From the NCBI GenBank assembly GCA_003218785.1, contig QHOM01000036.1, positions 1 through 18,728 of the forward strand: DNA of 18,728 bases. Reading direction: 5' to 3'. The notes beneath the pieces were generated by a model that saw only the letters and a list, made by a program, of their open reading frames with translations, ran no database searches and was not told the origin of the DNA. Both the position numbers and the translations under genes were made by a program. This DNA comes from Verrucomicrobiota bacterium. GTDB lineage: Bacteria > Verrucomicrobiota > Verrucomicrobiia > Chthoniobacterales > UBA10450. Numbering within the stretch: the stretch's first letter is position 1; the number at the start of each line of letters is the position of its first letter. Below are positions 1 to 6,585 of this stretch, one piece after another.

Positions 1-1
1 C

Positions 2-712
2 AAAAGCGACGTCGCGGGCTGGAATAGGCTCTTGGACGTCCTCGATGCCGTGGAAAAGCGGAAGGATGCTCGGTTTACTCAAAATGTTTTCCGTCAGGTC
101 TTACTCGAAATTTATAGACGGCAACAAACCCTGCGCTTCACTTATCCCGTACCTCCGCGCATTAGCCTCAAAGATACACTTTCGGTTTCGGAACGATTTG
201 TATCGGAAAAGTCTGGTGGTGACCGTGCTTTAGCTTTGGTCGGAGCGTTATTCGATGTGATCGGCAGTCACTTTGGCTTGTTTGCGCAAGTGAATCGCGC
301 GCGCATCAACGCGAGCGACGAGGCGATTGGGCAAGTTGCAGATCTCGAATGCCTTGATAATGCCGGGAAAGTTGTAATCGCTGTAGAAGTGAAAGACCGG
401 GCCCTCGCACTCACCGATGTCGAAGGAACGATCAGAAAAACTCGAAATCGGGAAATTCAGGAGGTCTTTTTCACGGCACCAAAGATCCACGCCGCGGATG
501 CGGACAAAATCAACAGTCGTCTCAATACCGCATTCGCTACTGGTCAAAGCTTCTATGTTTTCGATTTCTTCGTTTTGGCGCAAGCCGTTCTCGCTCTTGG
601 TGGCAACGCAATTCGTCGTGGTTTTCTGCAAGAAGTGGGCGAACACCTCGATACGTGGAACACTCAACCAAGCCATCGGCAAGCGTGGCAACGTTTACTC
701 GCATCACTCTAG
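2..712 (+). CDS. Restriction endonuclease, probably SacI family (5' end cut off by window)
   Basis: The reading frame is open from the left edge to the TAG at 710-712, so this is the C-terminal ~236 residues of a longer protein. A TTG at 32 could start translation, but nothing requires it and the frame continues upstream. The segment reading ADLECLDNAGK followed by VVIAVEVKDRALALTDVE has the layout of a PD-(D/E)XK nuclease core: an acidic residue, a short turn, a hydrophobic strand, then E-V-K. The ExK followed by DRxLxLTDVE resembles, from memory, the SacI restriction endonuclease family; these are type II enzymes that cut unmodified DNA and normally sit beside a cognate methyltransferase. 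No methyltransferase lies downstream, so a partner would have to be to the left of the window. Composition looks more AT-rich than the following gene, which fits horizontal acquisition. The PD-(D/E)XK assignment is firmer than the family name. Confidence 0.6.
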   Translation, partial: KSDVAGWNRLLDVLDAVEKRKDARFTQNVFRQVLLEIYRRQQTLRFTYPVPPRISLKDTLSVSERFVSEKSGGDRALALVGALFDVIGSHFGLFAQVNRARINASDEAIGQVADLECLDNAGKVVIAVEVKDRALALTDVEGTIRKTRNREIQEVFFTAPKIHAADADKINSRLNTAFATGQSFYVFDFFVLAQAVLALGGNAIRRGFLQEVGEHLDTWNTQPSHRQAWQRLLASL

Positions 713-784
713 TAAAACCCCTCTCGTATTGTCTGAGGATTTGCGTTTTGCACAGCAAAACTTCGCTAAGGATGACAACATAAC

Positions 785-1840
785 GTGACTGCGCCGTTTA
801 CATTCACACTTCCGCCGGAGTTGAGCGCAAAGGAGCCGCCGGAACGGCGCGGGATCCGGCGTGACCAGGTGCGGTTGCTGGTGATTGACCGTGCGGCTGG
901 CCACATAGAGCACACGCGCTTCGATAAAATCGGCGATTACCTTCGCGCGGGCGACCTGCTCGTTTTCAATTCCAGCCGCACGCTGCCGGCGGCGCTGCGC
1001 GGGTGCGAATGCAGCGCGGCGCATGGGCCGTGCATGGAAGTTCGTCTGGCGGAACGTTTGCCCGACGACTCCTGGCTGGCGCTTCTTCTTTGCGAGCAGG
1101 GCGATCCTTTCGGCTGCGGATTACGTGAGGGCATGCAGATTGAATTCGCCGAAGGGCTGGCGGCGACCGTGCTGGAGCACGACGCGAACATTCCGCGTCT
1201 TTGGAAACTGCACTTCTCGGTTTCCGGGACGCAACTCGTCGATCTGATCTACCGGTTGGGAAAGCCGATTCGCTATGAATACATCTCGGCGCCGTGGGAC
1301 CTTGATTATTACCAAACCGTTTACGCGAAAGAGCCCGGCTCGGCCGAAATGCCTTCCGCCGGCCGCGCATTTACCTGGAAATTGTTGCTTGACCTAAAGG
1401 GCCGCGGTATCGAGAGCGCCTACATCATTTTGCACACCGGACTTTCTTCCTACATGGACGACGAACTTGATCGCGCCTATCCCGCTTCAGAGGAAGAATA
1501 TTTCGTCAGTCAAATTACCGCTGAGAAGGTCAATTCGGCACGCGAGAATGGCGGCCGCGTTATCGCAGTCGGCACAACTGTCGTCCGTGCACTGGAATCA
1601 GTTGCCGATTCGGATGGCTGCGTAAATGAAAAGCAGGGCTACACGCGATTAACAATCAATAGTCAACATCGTTTGAAAGCGGTCGATGGATTGCTCACTG
1701 GTTTGCACGAGCCGGAAGCGAGTCATCTCGATTTACTGAGCGCATTTTTGTCCGCCGAAAAGATTCGCGCGGCCTACGAAGAAGCGATTGCGAGAAAATA
1801 TCTCTGGCACGAGTTCGGCGATTTGAATTTGATTCTGTAG
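785..1840 (+). CDS. QueA-like S-adenosylmethionine:tRNA ribosyltransferase-isomerase family protein (divergent subfamily)
   Basis: A 351-aa protein with a GTG start at 785; AAGGA at 768-772 lies 12 nt upstream, a rather long spacing. QueA transfers and isomerises the ribose of SAM onto 7-aminomethyl-7-deazaguanine in tRNA, giving epoxyqueuosine, in the cytoplasm. Family hallmarks are GDLLVFNSSR (57-65 region), YQTVYAKEPGS (176-186), VIAVGTTVVRALES (259-272) and the C-terminal YLWHEFGDLNLIL. Several canonical motifs differ: the usual GLHFT is GRAFTW (193-198), the MHSE-like segment is PASEEEY, and the NFHLP-like segment is TGLHEPEASHL (305-315). I recall this second motif set from a QueA-like group seen in actinobacteria and others, so it may be a paralogue rather than true QueA. 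No other queuosine gene is in the window. The stop codon lies inside a palindromic repeat (1835-1885). Family is certain; the exact substrate is not. Confidence 0.85.
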   Translation: MTAPFTFTLPPELSAKEPPERRGIRRDQVRLLVIDRAAGHIEHTRFDKIGDYLRAGDLLVFNSSRTLPAALRGCECSAAHGPCMEVRLAERLPDDSWLALLLCEQGDPFGCGLREGMQIEFAEGLAATVLEHDANIPRLWKLHFSVSGTQLVDLIYRLGKPIRYEYISAPWDLDYYQTVYAKEPGSAEMPSAGRAFTWKLLLDLKGRGIESAYIILHTGLSSYMDDELDRAYPASEEEYFVSQITAEKVNSARENGGRVIAVGTTVVRALESVADSDGCVNEKQGYTRLTINSQHRLKAVDGLLTGLHEPEASHLDLLSAFLSAEKIRAAYEEAIARKYLWHEFGDLNLIL

Positions 1841-1885
1841 AGGAAGCGGTTCGCTTCCCATGGGAGGCCAGCAGACTCTCTACAG
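1835..1885 (+). repeat. GTAG-headed palindromic (REP-like) element over the queA-like stop codon
   Basis: CTGTAGAG at 1835-1842 is perfectly inverted as CTCTACAG at 1878-1885. Nested inside is GGAAGCG-GTT-CGCTTCC (1842-1858) and the palindrome CCCATGGG (1857-1864). The TAG stop at 1838-1840 is part of the outer arm. There is no T-run after the element, so it is not a classical intrinsic terminator, although it could act as a 3' end. GTAG at the foot of a hairpin is a known hallmark of REP sequences mobilised by RAYT transposases. Confidence 0.6.
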
Positions 1886-2262
1886 TCGTTAGTGCGCGCT
1901 GCCGCCGTACATCACACCGACTTCCCCGTGAATTTCATGGGAATTTTTCCGGCTCTCAAATGATCGACGAGGGGCCGGATTGCTGAGCCTGTTTTTGATT
2001 TGCGCAACCCGCGAGAAGCGCGGCGGACAACAACGCCATAAGAGGCGCAAGGATCCGCAGCAGCATTTCGCTATGTCTATCTTTCACCGCCGAAGTCAAG
2101 CGGTGTGCCCTGCGTCGCTGACCCCCGTTCGTTGCTTTGTCATTTCGCCCAGATGCGCGCAGGCGCCACGGGTGGCTACAAGAAACAGGCTGCGGTCAGT
2201 CTGTTCGGCCGTGACTCCGATTGCGCGATGGCAGCGAAACGGATAAACAGATAGACAATTCA
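1886..2262. other. Intergenic region without a convincing gene
   Basis: About 380 bases between the palindrome after the queA-like gene and the VOC gene. The small open frame at 1980-2246 has an arginine/cysteine-rich translation with no family resemblance and no good ribosome binding site, so I read it as non-coding. The only structured piece seen is the hairpin at 2165-2180. Confidence 0.6.
2165..2180 (-). repeat. Short GTAG-headed hairpin, minus orientation
   Basis: GCCAC-GG-GTGGC (2165-2176) is followed directly by TACA. Read on the minus strand this is TGTAG running into a 5-bp hairpin, the same layout as the other GTAG-headed palindromes in the window. It is short, so chance is possible. 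Confidence 0.35.
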
Positions 2263-2663
2263 ATGATCAAGACGTATGGCCTTACTCACATCGCCCTGGC
2301 GGTGAAGAGCGCGAAACGATCGTTCGAGTTTTACCGGAAATCTTCGGTGTGATCAAAGTGTACGATCAGAACGGGTGGATCCAGGCGCAAACGCCCGGCG
2401 CGCGCGACATCATTGTGTTCGATGAAAGCGCGCCGCGGATCGGGAAACCGGGCGGCATTGCGCATTTCGGTTTTCGCCTGGTCAATTCCAAAGAAATCGA
2501 TGTTACGGTAAGGGCTGTTAAAGAAGCGGGCGGAAAAATCTTGGACAAGGGTGAGTTTTGTCCCGGCGAACCGTATTTGTTTTTCAAAGATCCAGACGGT
2601 TACGAAGTTGAGATCGCGTTCGAGTCGCCAACGCCAGTCGATCCCAAGCTGAAGAAGAAATGA
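2263..2663 (+). pseudogene. VOC/glyoxalase-family gene broken by a 1-nt frameshift
   Basis: Translation from ATG 2263 gives a typical VOC start (TYGLTHIALAVKSAKRSFEFYRK) and then hits TGA at 2350-2352. The rest of the domain continues in another frame from about 2340: IFGVIKVYDQNGW, then AHFGFRLVN and YLFFKDPDGYEVEIAFE. Adding one A to the AAA at 2338-2340 joins the halves exactly, as in FYRKIFGVIKV, giving a protein of ~133 aa, the usual size for a single VOC domain pair. Candidate metal ligands are the His in THIALAV, the His in AHFGF and the Glu in EVEIAF. The family includes glyoxalase I and dioxygenases; the substrate is unknown. The downstream part could be re-initiated at GTG 2349 but would lack the first strand and one ligand. 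The 3' end overlaps the glycosyltransferase start by ATGA. A sequencing error in the A-run is the main alternative. Confidence 0.75.
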
Positions 2664-3298
2664 TTTCCTTTATCGTTCCAGCCTACAACGAAGAGTTGGA
2701 GCTTTCATCGACCATTGCGGCGATTCGGGCTGCCGCATCTGGCGTGACTCAGCCGTACGAAATCATTGTGGTCGATGATGCATCGGCAGACGCGACCGCC
2801 CGAATCGCCGTGATGGCAGGCGCCCGCGTCATATCGATCAATCGCCGCCAAATCGCGGCGTCACGTAACGCCGGCGCGCGCGCCGCGCGGGGTGAATACT
2901 TTTACGTCGGCGGCAGCGCGCGTGTCGTCACGAATGGTTTCATTCCGCTGTGGAGCCGCATTTTCGTGCGCGCGTTTTGCACCATTTACTTCGGGCTCAA
3001 TCTCGGCGCGGGCGCATTTCTTTTCACAACGCGGCGCAATTTTGATGCGATTGGCGGCTTCGACGAGCAGTATTTTATCGGTGAAGAAGTTTATTTTAGT
3101 CTGGCCCTGAGGAAACTTGGTCGCTTCAAAGTGCTGCGGGAACCGATTCTGACTTCAGGGCGGAAACTGCGCATGTATTCGGCGAGACAGATTCTTGGCA
3201 ACGTCTTTGGTGTCATTGTCGGCGGGCGTAGTGTTGCCTGTTCGCGCGCGAAACTGCATCTCTGGTACGACGGGAAACGGGAAAAGCGTGCCGCCTGA
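2660..3298 (+). CDS. Family-2 glycosyltransferase lacking the DXD segment
   Basis: A 212-aa protein whose ATG (2660) overlaps the VOC stop as ATGA, suggesting translational coupling. The N-terminus is a standard GT-A nucleotide-sugar fold: FIVPAYNEE (4-12), EIIVVDDASADAT (34-46) and ASRNAGARAARGE (67-79). GT2 enzymes then have a strand ending in DXD, which binds metal and the sugar nucleotide. Here ARGEYFYV runs straight into GGSARVV (79-90), with no DXD and about 30 residues fewer than I would expect from relatives of ~240 aa. The acceptor half is present: LWSRIFVRAF, GAGAFLFTTRRNFDAIGGFDE and GEEVYFSLALRKLGRF, then TSGRKL and LWYDGKR. It lacks strong membrane segments apart from a short hydrophobic stretch near 110-122. 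The reading frame is intact, so it may still be translated, but catalysis is doubtful. Fold assignment is strong; the substrate is unknown. Confidence 0.8.
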   Translation: MISFIVPAYNEELELSSTIAAIRAAASGVTQPYEIIVVDDASADATARIAVMAGARVISINRRQIAASRNAGARAARGEYFYVGGSARVVTNGFIPLWSRIFVRAFCTIYFGLNLGAGAFLFTTRRNFDAIGGFDEQYFIGEEVYFSLALRKLGRFKVLREPILTSGRKLRMYSARQILGNVFGVIVGGRSVACSRAKLHLWYDGKREKRAA

Positions 3299-3715
3299 GA
3301 TTGCAGGGCGTGCCTGTTCGCCAAAGTTTTCGCTGTCTTCACGCCGCAAGCGGCCATTCGCGGTTTAAGGCACAGCGCCGTCCTTCCGATCGGCGACCCG
3401 ATGTCCGCTTTTGAAAGCGATCGATTTACTTTCTGCTTCGAGCGCGAGCGGGGGGATTCGGCGGAAAAGTACTTCGAAAGGTAGCGCAGCTGCGCGCCCC
3501 TTTTCTCCCGGTTACAATGAGCGCGTCGTTACGGGCATCGTCTGTATTTTCCTTGGCTGCGTTTAAACATTGAATCGGTAAATCGAACGCGCTGTAAGAC
3601 GCGCCGACGGCGCTCGCTTTGCTGCGGCCCGCTGCCGTTCCGTGCCCCGCGGCTGGCACTGGTTCCCAAAATTGCTCTGAAGGTGGATGGCGCGCTCTGT
3701 CGCGCGATGTTAAGA

Positions 3716-3748
3716 GTAGCGCCGAAGGCGCACCATTTTGGCATCGAG
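3716..3748 (+). repeat. GTAG-headed hairpin with a second copy at 13341
   Basis: GTAG (3716-3719) is followed by CGCC-GAA-GGCG. The 12-mer GCCGAAGGCGCA (3721-3732) and the 8-mer GCATCGAG (3741-3748) recur in the same order at 13341-13352 and 13362-13369, spaced 8 and 9 nt respectively. Part of the word (GTAGCG then AAGGCGC) also occurs inside the RAYT-flanking repeat at 11274-11286. This points to one dispersed repeat family. Confidence 0.6.
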
Positions 3749-3850
3749 GTGGCGCGGGAGACGCCCGCTTAACGCGCGCTTGTTGCACGTTCATCGCAGA
3801 CTGCAAGCTCCCTCCAATCTCATCCCGGTGATTCGGACCAAATGCTTTTT

Positions 3851-3935
3851 GTTCCTTCAGTATCTTTGTTTTCTTCTGTTGATTTGGCGCGCGTCAAGGA
3901 ACGTCAACAGAAGGCAACGAAGAAAACGAAGATGA
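3851..3935. repeat. Imperfect inverted repeat of CTTCGTT-like words
   Basis: TATCTTTGTTTTCTTCTGTTGA-like sequence at 3861-3882 is matched in inverse by 3904-3935 (TCAACAGAAGGCAACGAAG and on). The right copy carries one extra 9-nt unit. Read on the minus strand the right copy is built from 9-nt units close to TCTTCGTTT, TCTTCGTTG and CCTTCTGTT. GTTCCTT (3851-3857) and AAGGAAC (3896-3902) form an additional inverted pair. Confidence 0.5.
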
Positions 3936-4014
3936 CGAAGACTTTTTCAGGAAAGCTAGAAAGATTCTAGACTCTCGCATTGGTGATTGGTTTGGCGATT
4001 ACCAGATCAATCTC

Positions 4015-4042
4015 ATCTGCGTCATTCGCGCCATTCGCGGTC
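4015..4042 (+). repeat. ATTCGCG period-9 repeat, copy 1
   Basis: Three consecutive units ATCTGCGTC, ATTCGCGCC and ATTCGCGGTC. Related arrays occur at 9946-9977, 17645-17672 (minus) and 18422-18448, all in intergenic DNA and each ending in an ATTCGYGG-type unit. Confidence 0.6.
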
Positions 4043-4183
4043 AAGTTTCTTGTTTGTTTCCTTCTTTTCCTTACGTCTGCCGCACCGACGCCGCCCGCTG
4101 CATCACGCGCGGGGAATCTTTTTTCAAGAATTTGAAAGAATTTTCTTGGCTCGCTCGCGGGCAGCGGATACAGGAGCAAGTCT

Positions 4184-5971
4184 ATGACCACGCACCCAAA
4201 CCGCACATTCACGCCGTCGCGATTGCGGCGTATCCTTTGCTCATTATTCTTCGCCGCAGCTGCCGTAGCCGCGCTGGGGGCGATTGCCTCCTCGCGCGCC
4301 ATCAGCCAGGGTGGCCCGCCTAACCAAGACGCGACGGCGAAAAATATCGCGCCGTGGGTGATCGATCACACCGCCAATGGCCAGCAGGCTGAATTCATCG
4401 TCGTTCTTGCTGACCAGGCCGACCTGAGTCAAGCCGCCGCCCTACCGACTAAGACCGAAAAGGAGCGCTTCGTTTATGATACCTTATGGAATAAAAGTCA
4501 GACGACGCAGGGCCCAATCCTGCAATGGCTGCGTGAACGCCGCATCGAGCATCGTTCCTTCTATATCATCAACGCAATTTTAGTGAAGGGCAGCCGGGAG
4601 ATCGCGGAAACGCTGGCTGCTCGCCCGGACGTGGCGCGCGTCGAGGGCAACCCGCACATTCAAAATTCGCTTCCTCAACCAGGGCCGGCTCTGGAAGGGC
4701 CGTTGCAACCTGGTGCGCCGGCGACCATCGAGCCGGGAATCGTTTACACGCACGCGCCGGACGTCTGGGCGCTCGGTTTCCACGGAGAGAATATCGTCGT
4801 TGCCAGCGCCGATACCGGTGTTCGCTGGACGCATAACGCGCTTAAGCCTCACTATCGCGGCTGGGACGGACAGAACGCTGACCATAATTACAACTGGCAC
4901 GATTCCATCCATGACAGCGTTGGCAATCCCTGCGGTAACGACTCGCCTTTCCCTTGCGATGACTACTTCCATGGCAGCCATACCACAGGCACAGCGATCG
5001 GCGATGACGGCGCTGGTAACCAGATCGGGATGGCGCCCGGCGCAAAGTGGATCGGTTGCCGTAACATGGACCAGGGCAATGGCACACCGGCCAGATACAT
5101 CGAGTGCATGGAATGGTTCCTTGCGCCTTACCCGATAGGCGGCGGGCAAGGCGACCCGACCAAAGCGCCTGACATTACCATCAACTCCTGGAGTTGTCCG
5201 CCTTCGGAAGGCTGTTCAGCGAACACATTGGAAGCTGCTGTAGAAGCTCAAGCCGCTGCTGGCATTATGATGGTAGTCGCAGCGCAAAACTACGGACCGA
5301 GTTGTTCCACTGTGGAAGATCCGGCGGGAATTTATGCGGCATCTTACACAGTCGGGGCGCTGAACACCGGCACTGATACCATTGCTTCCTTTAGCAGCCG
5401 CGGTCCGGTCACTATCGATGGAAGCGGCCGGATAAAACCGGATATCACTGCTCCGGGCACAAACACTCGCTCGGCCAGCAACACTTCCGATAGCGCCTAT
5501 ACCATTGCCAGCGGCACCTCCATGGCGACTCCGCATATCGCCGGGGCTATGGCGCTGCTCTGGTCGGCCATTCCGAGTCTGCAAAACCAAATCGATGCGA
5601 GTCGGACAGCCTTGGATAACGCGGCTCATTTTATTTCTTCGACCCTGTGTGGCACTGCGGGCCCGCCAAACAACGTCTATGGCTGGGGTCGGGTCGATAT
5701 CTTGGCCGCTGTAACCAGCGGCACACCGATCACGCTCAGCGCCGCGAAGCGCAAGGTGGGGGGAATAAATACAGTGCGTCTCACCTGGAGCGGGGCGACC
5801 TCAACCAACATCGACGTCTACCGGAATGGTGTGGTAGTCGCGACGGTAGCTAACACGGGCACCTATACAGATTCCACCGGCGACACCGGCCGGGCTAGGT
5901 ACACGTACAAGGTGTGCGAAGCGGGCACCTCGAGCTGCTCCAACGATGTGATAGTGACGTTCCGGCATTAG
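4184..5971 (+). CDS. Secreted subtilisin-like serine protease (S8) with propeptide and C-terminal Fn3-like domain
   Basis: A 595-aa protein; ATG 4184 has AGGAG at 4172-4176 with a 7-nt spacer. A basic N-terminus followed by a hydrophobic stretch (20-36) is a signal peptide, so the enzyme acts outside the cytoplasm. Residues ~66-158 match an inhibitor-I9-type propeptide, a folding chaperone removed on maturation. The catalytic domain (~185-512) shows all subtilase landmarks: Asp210 in VVASADTGVRWTH, His263 in HGSHTTGTAIGDDG, the oxyanion-hole Asn369 in VVAAQNYGP, and Ser446 in ASGTSMATPHIAGA. Residues ~515-595 are a beta-rich module (VRLTWSG, IDVYRNG, TYTDSTG, YTYKVCEAGTSSCSN) resembling fibronectin type III, probably for substrate or surface binding. 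Cysteine pairs (250/258, 338/344, 578/585) suggest disulfides. It stands alone, with a long non-coding region upstream. The substrate is likely environmental protein; the family call is secure. Confidence 0.93.
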   Translation: MTTHPNRTFTPSRLRRILCSLFFAAAAVAALGAIASSRAISQGGPPNQDATAKNIAPWVIDHTANGQQAEFIVVLADQADLSQAAALPTKTEKERFVYDTLWNKSQTTQGPILQWLRERRIEHRSFYIINAILVKGSREIAETLAARPDVARVEGNPHIQNSLPQPGPALEGPLQPGAPATIEPGIVYTHAPDVWALGFHGENIVVASADTGVRWTHNALKPHYRGWDGQNADHNYNWHDSIHDSVGNPCGNDSPFPCDDYFHGSHTTGTAIGDDGAGNQIGMAPGAKWIGCRNMDQGNGTPARYIECMEWFLAPYPIGGGQGDPTKAPDITINSWSCPPSEGCSANTLEAAVEAQAAAGIMMVVAAQNYGPSCSTVEDPAGIYAASYTVGALNTGTDTIASFSSRGPVTIDGSGRIKPDITAPGTNTRSASNTSDSAYTIASGTSMATPHIAGAMALLWSAIPSLQNQIDASRTALDNAAHFISSTLCGTAGPPNNVYGWGRVDILAAVTSGTPITLSAAKRKVGGINTVRLTWSGATSTNIDVYRNGVVVATVANTGTYTDSTGDTGRARYTYKVCEAGTSSCSNDVIVTFRH

Positions 5972-6012
5972 GTGGGAACAACCAACCCACTTCTCTATCA
6001 ACGCGGCGTCGC

Positions 6013-6030
6013 GCCAGCGGCGCCGCTGGC
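6013..6030. other. Perfect 18-bp GC-rich palindrome upstream of rpsO
   Basis: GCCAGCGGCGCCGCTGGC is fully self-complementary. It lies 42 nt after the protease stop and about 100 nt before rpsO. No T-run follows, so it is not a textbook terminator. It could end the protease transcript, be an operator, or be part of an rpsO leader structure; many rpsO leaders bind S15 for autoregulation. Confidence 0.45.
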
Positions 6031-6093
6031 CGCTCCGAAAGCTTTAAGGCAGTGTCTCCACTCTGTGCCCGCAGAAGGCAGGTGTGATCCGAG

Positions 6094-6121
6094 TTGCCAA
6101 AGCGCGTTCTTCGCTTACAAT
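6094..6121 (+). promoter_or_regulatory. Possible sigma-70-type promoter for rpsO-pnp
   Basis: TTGCCA (6094-6099) and TACAAT (6116-6121) are separated by 16 nt, a good match to vegetative -35/-10 boxes. The predicted start would fall about 5 nt before the rpsO ATG, leaving almost no leader and excluding the AGGG at 6122-6125. That makes this promoter uncertain, unless the message is nearly leaderless. Confidence 0.35.
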
Positions 6122-6132
6122 AGGGCTCCCAA

Positions 6133-6396
6133 ATGGCAGAGAGCACGGAAAGGTTGAGCCTCAAGGAGTTCCAATTGCACGAAGAAGATACCGGCAGTGC
6201 GGATGTGCAGGTCGCACTTCTCACCCGTCGGATCGAGCATTTGACCGAACACCTCAAGACCAACCGCAAGGATCATTCTTCGCGCCGCGGCCTACTCAAG
6301 ATGGTCGCGCAGCGCCGGAGTTTGCTCGATTATTTGAGCAAAACAAAAGCCGATCGCTATAAGGAGCTGATCGACAAGCTGAACCTGCGCAAATAA
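6133..6396 (+). CDS. rpsO: 30S ribosomal protein S15
   Basis: An 87-aa protein, about the usual 88-89 aa of S15. The motifs HEEDTGSADVQVALLTRRIEHLTEHLK (in two stretches), NRKDHSSRRGLLKMVAQRRSLLDYL and DRYKELIDKL are diagnostic. S15 binds 16S rRNA early in assembly and organises the platform of the small subunit. The start is ATG 6133 with a weak AGGG five to eight bases upstream. It precedes pnp on the same strand, the conserved rpsO-pnp order, with a 189-nt gap holding a strong hairpin. Many S15 proteins repress their own translation through a leader structure; the palindrome at 6013-6030 is the only obvious candidate here. Confidence 0.97.
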   Translation: MAESTERLSLKEFQLHEEDTGSADVQVALLTRRIEHLTEHLKTNRKDHSSRRGLLKMVAQRRSLLDYLSKTKADRYKELIDKLNLRK

Positions 6397-6503
6397 CCAA
6401 GGCGATCCTCGGGAAGTCAGGTTCAAGCGTTGAGTGCTCGAAGTTAGAGGTAAGTTAGAAACACAACACAAACAGCAGTCTAGGCCGCAGTAACCTTGGA
6501 TTT

Positions 6504-6539
6504 TAGGTTTTAGTTCCGTGAGCGCGGGGTTAAAACCTA
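6504..6539 (+). promoter_or_regulatory. Strong rpsO-pnp intergenic hairpin (candidate RNase III/PNPase control element)
   Basis: TAGGTTTTA (6504-6512) pairs perfectly with TAAAACCTA (6531-6539). Pairing continues inward through three G-U pairs and CCG/CGG to a 15-bp stem with the 6-nt loop TGAGCG (6519-6524). It lies 46 nt before the pnp ATG and is not followed by a T-run. In E. coli a stem-loop in the same place is cut by RNase III and then used by PNPase to destabilise its own message. The same role here is inference; a dispersed repeat or an rpsO 3' end are alternatives. Confidence 0.6.
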
Positions 6540-6585
6540 CAGTCAGGGTGACCGGCCTGGAACTCGCACATCCAGGAAAAGTAAA

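Larger units (their letters stand above)
3299..4183. other. Long non-coding stretch with mixed repeats
   Basis: About 885 bases without a believable gene. The open frames here (for example 3426-3806 minus and 3967-4302 minus) give low-complexity, Arg/Ala/Pro-rich translations with no family features. It contains a palindrome GCGCAGCTGCGC at 3484-3495 preceded by GTAG, a GTAG-headed hairpin at 3716-3731, an imperfect inverted repeat at 3851-3935, the small inverted repeat CTAGAA-AGA-TTCTAG at 3956-3970, and a 9-nt-period repeat at 4015-4042. It may be partly the remains of repeat elements; it also serves as the upstream region of the protease gene. Confidence 0.6.

Noticed and set aside
1980..2246. 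Small plus-strand ORF in the gap after the queA-like gene
   Set aside because: Arg/Cys-rich translation without family features or ribosome site, in DNA that also carries repeat hairpins.
2335..2352. Programmed -1 frameshift in the VOC gene
   Set aside because: No X XXY YYZ slippery heptamer and no downstream structure seen; a lost A in a short run explains it better.
3652..3680. Sigma-54 -24/-12 promoter suggested by CTGGCAC and TTGC
   Set aside because: The spacing is too long for the fixed TGGCAC-N5-TTGC pattern; no better site was found in the window.
3426..3806. 126-aa minus-strand ORF in the long gap
   Set aside because: Low-complexity translation overlapping a GTAG-headed repeat; no start signal and no recognisable domain.
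3956..3970. CTAGAA-AGA-TTCTAG as an operator for the protease gene
   Set aside because: Over 200 nt from the start codon, short, and in repeat-rich DNA; kept only as a note in the gap description.
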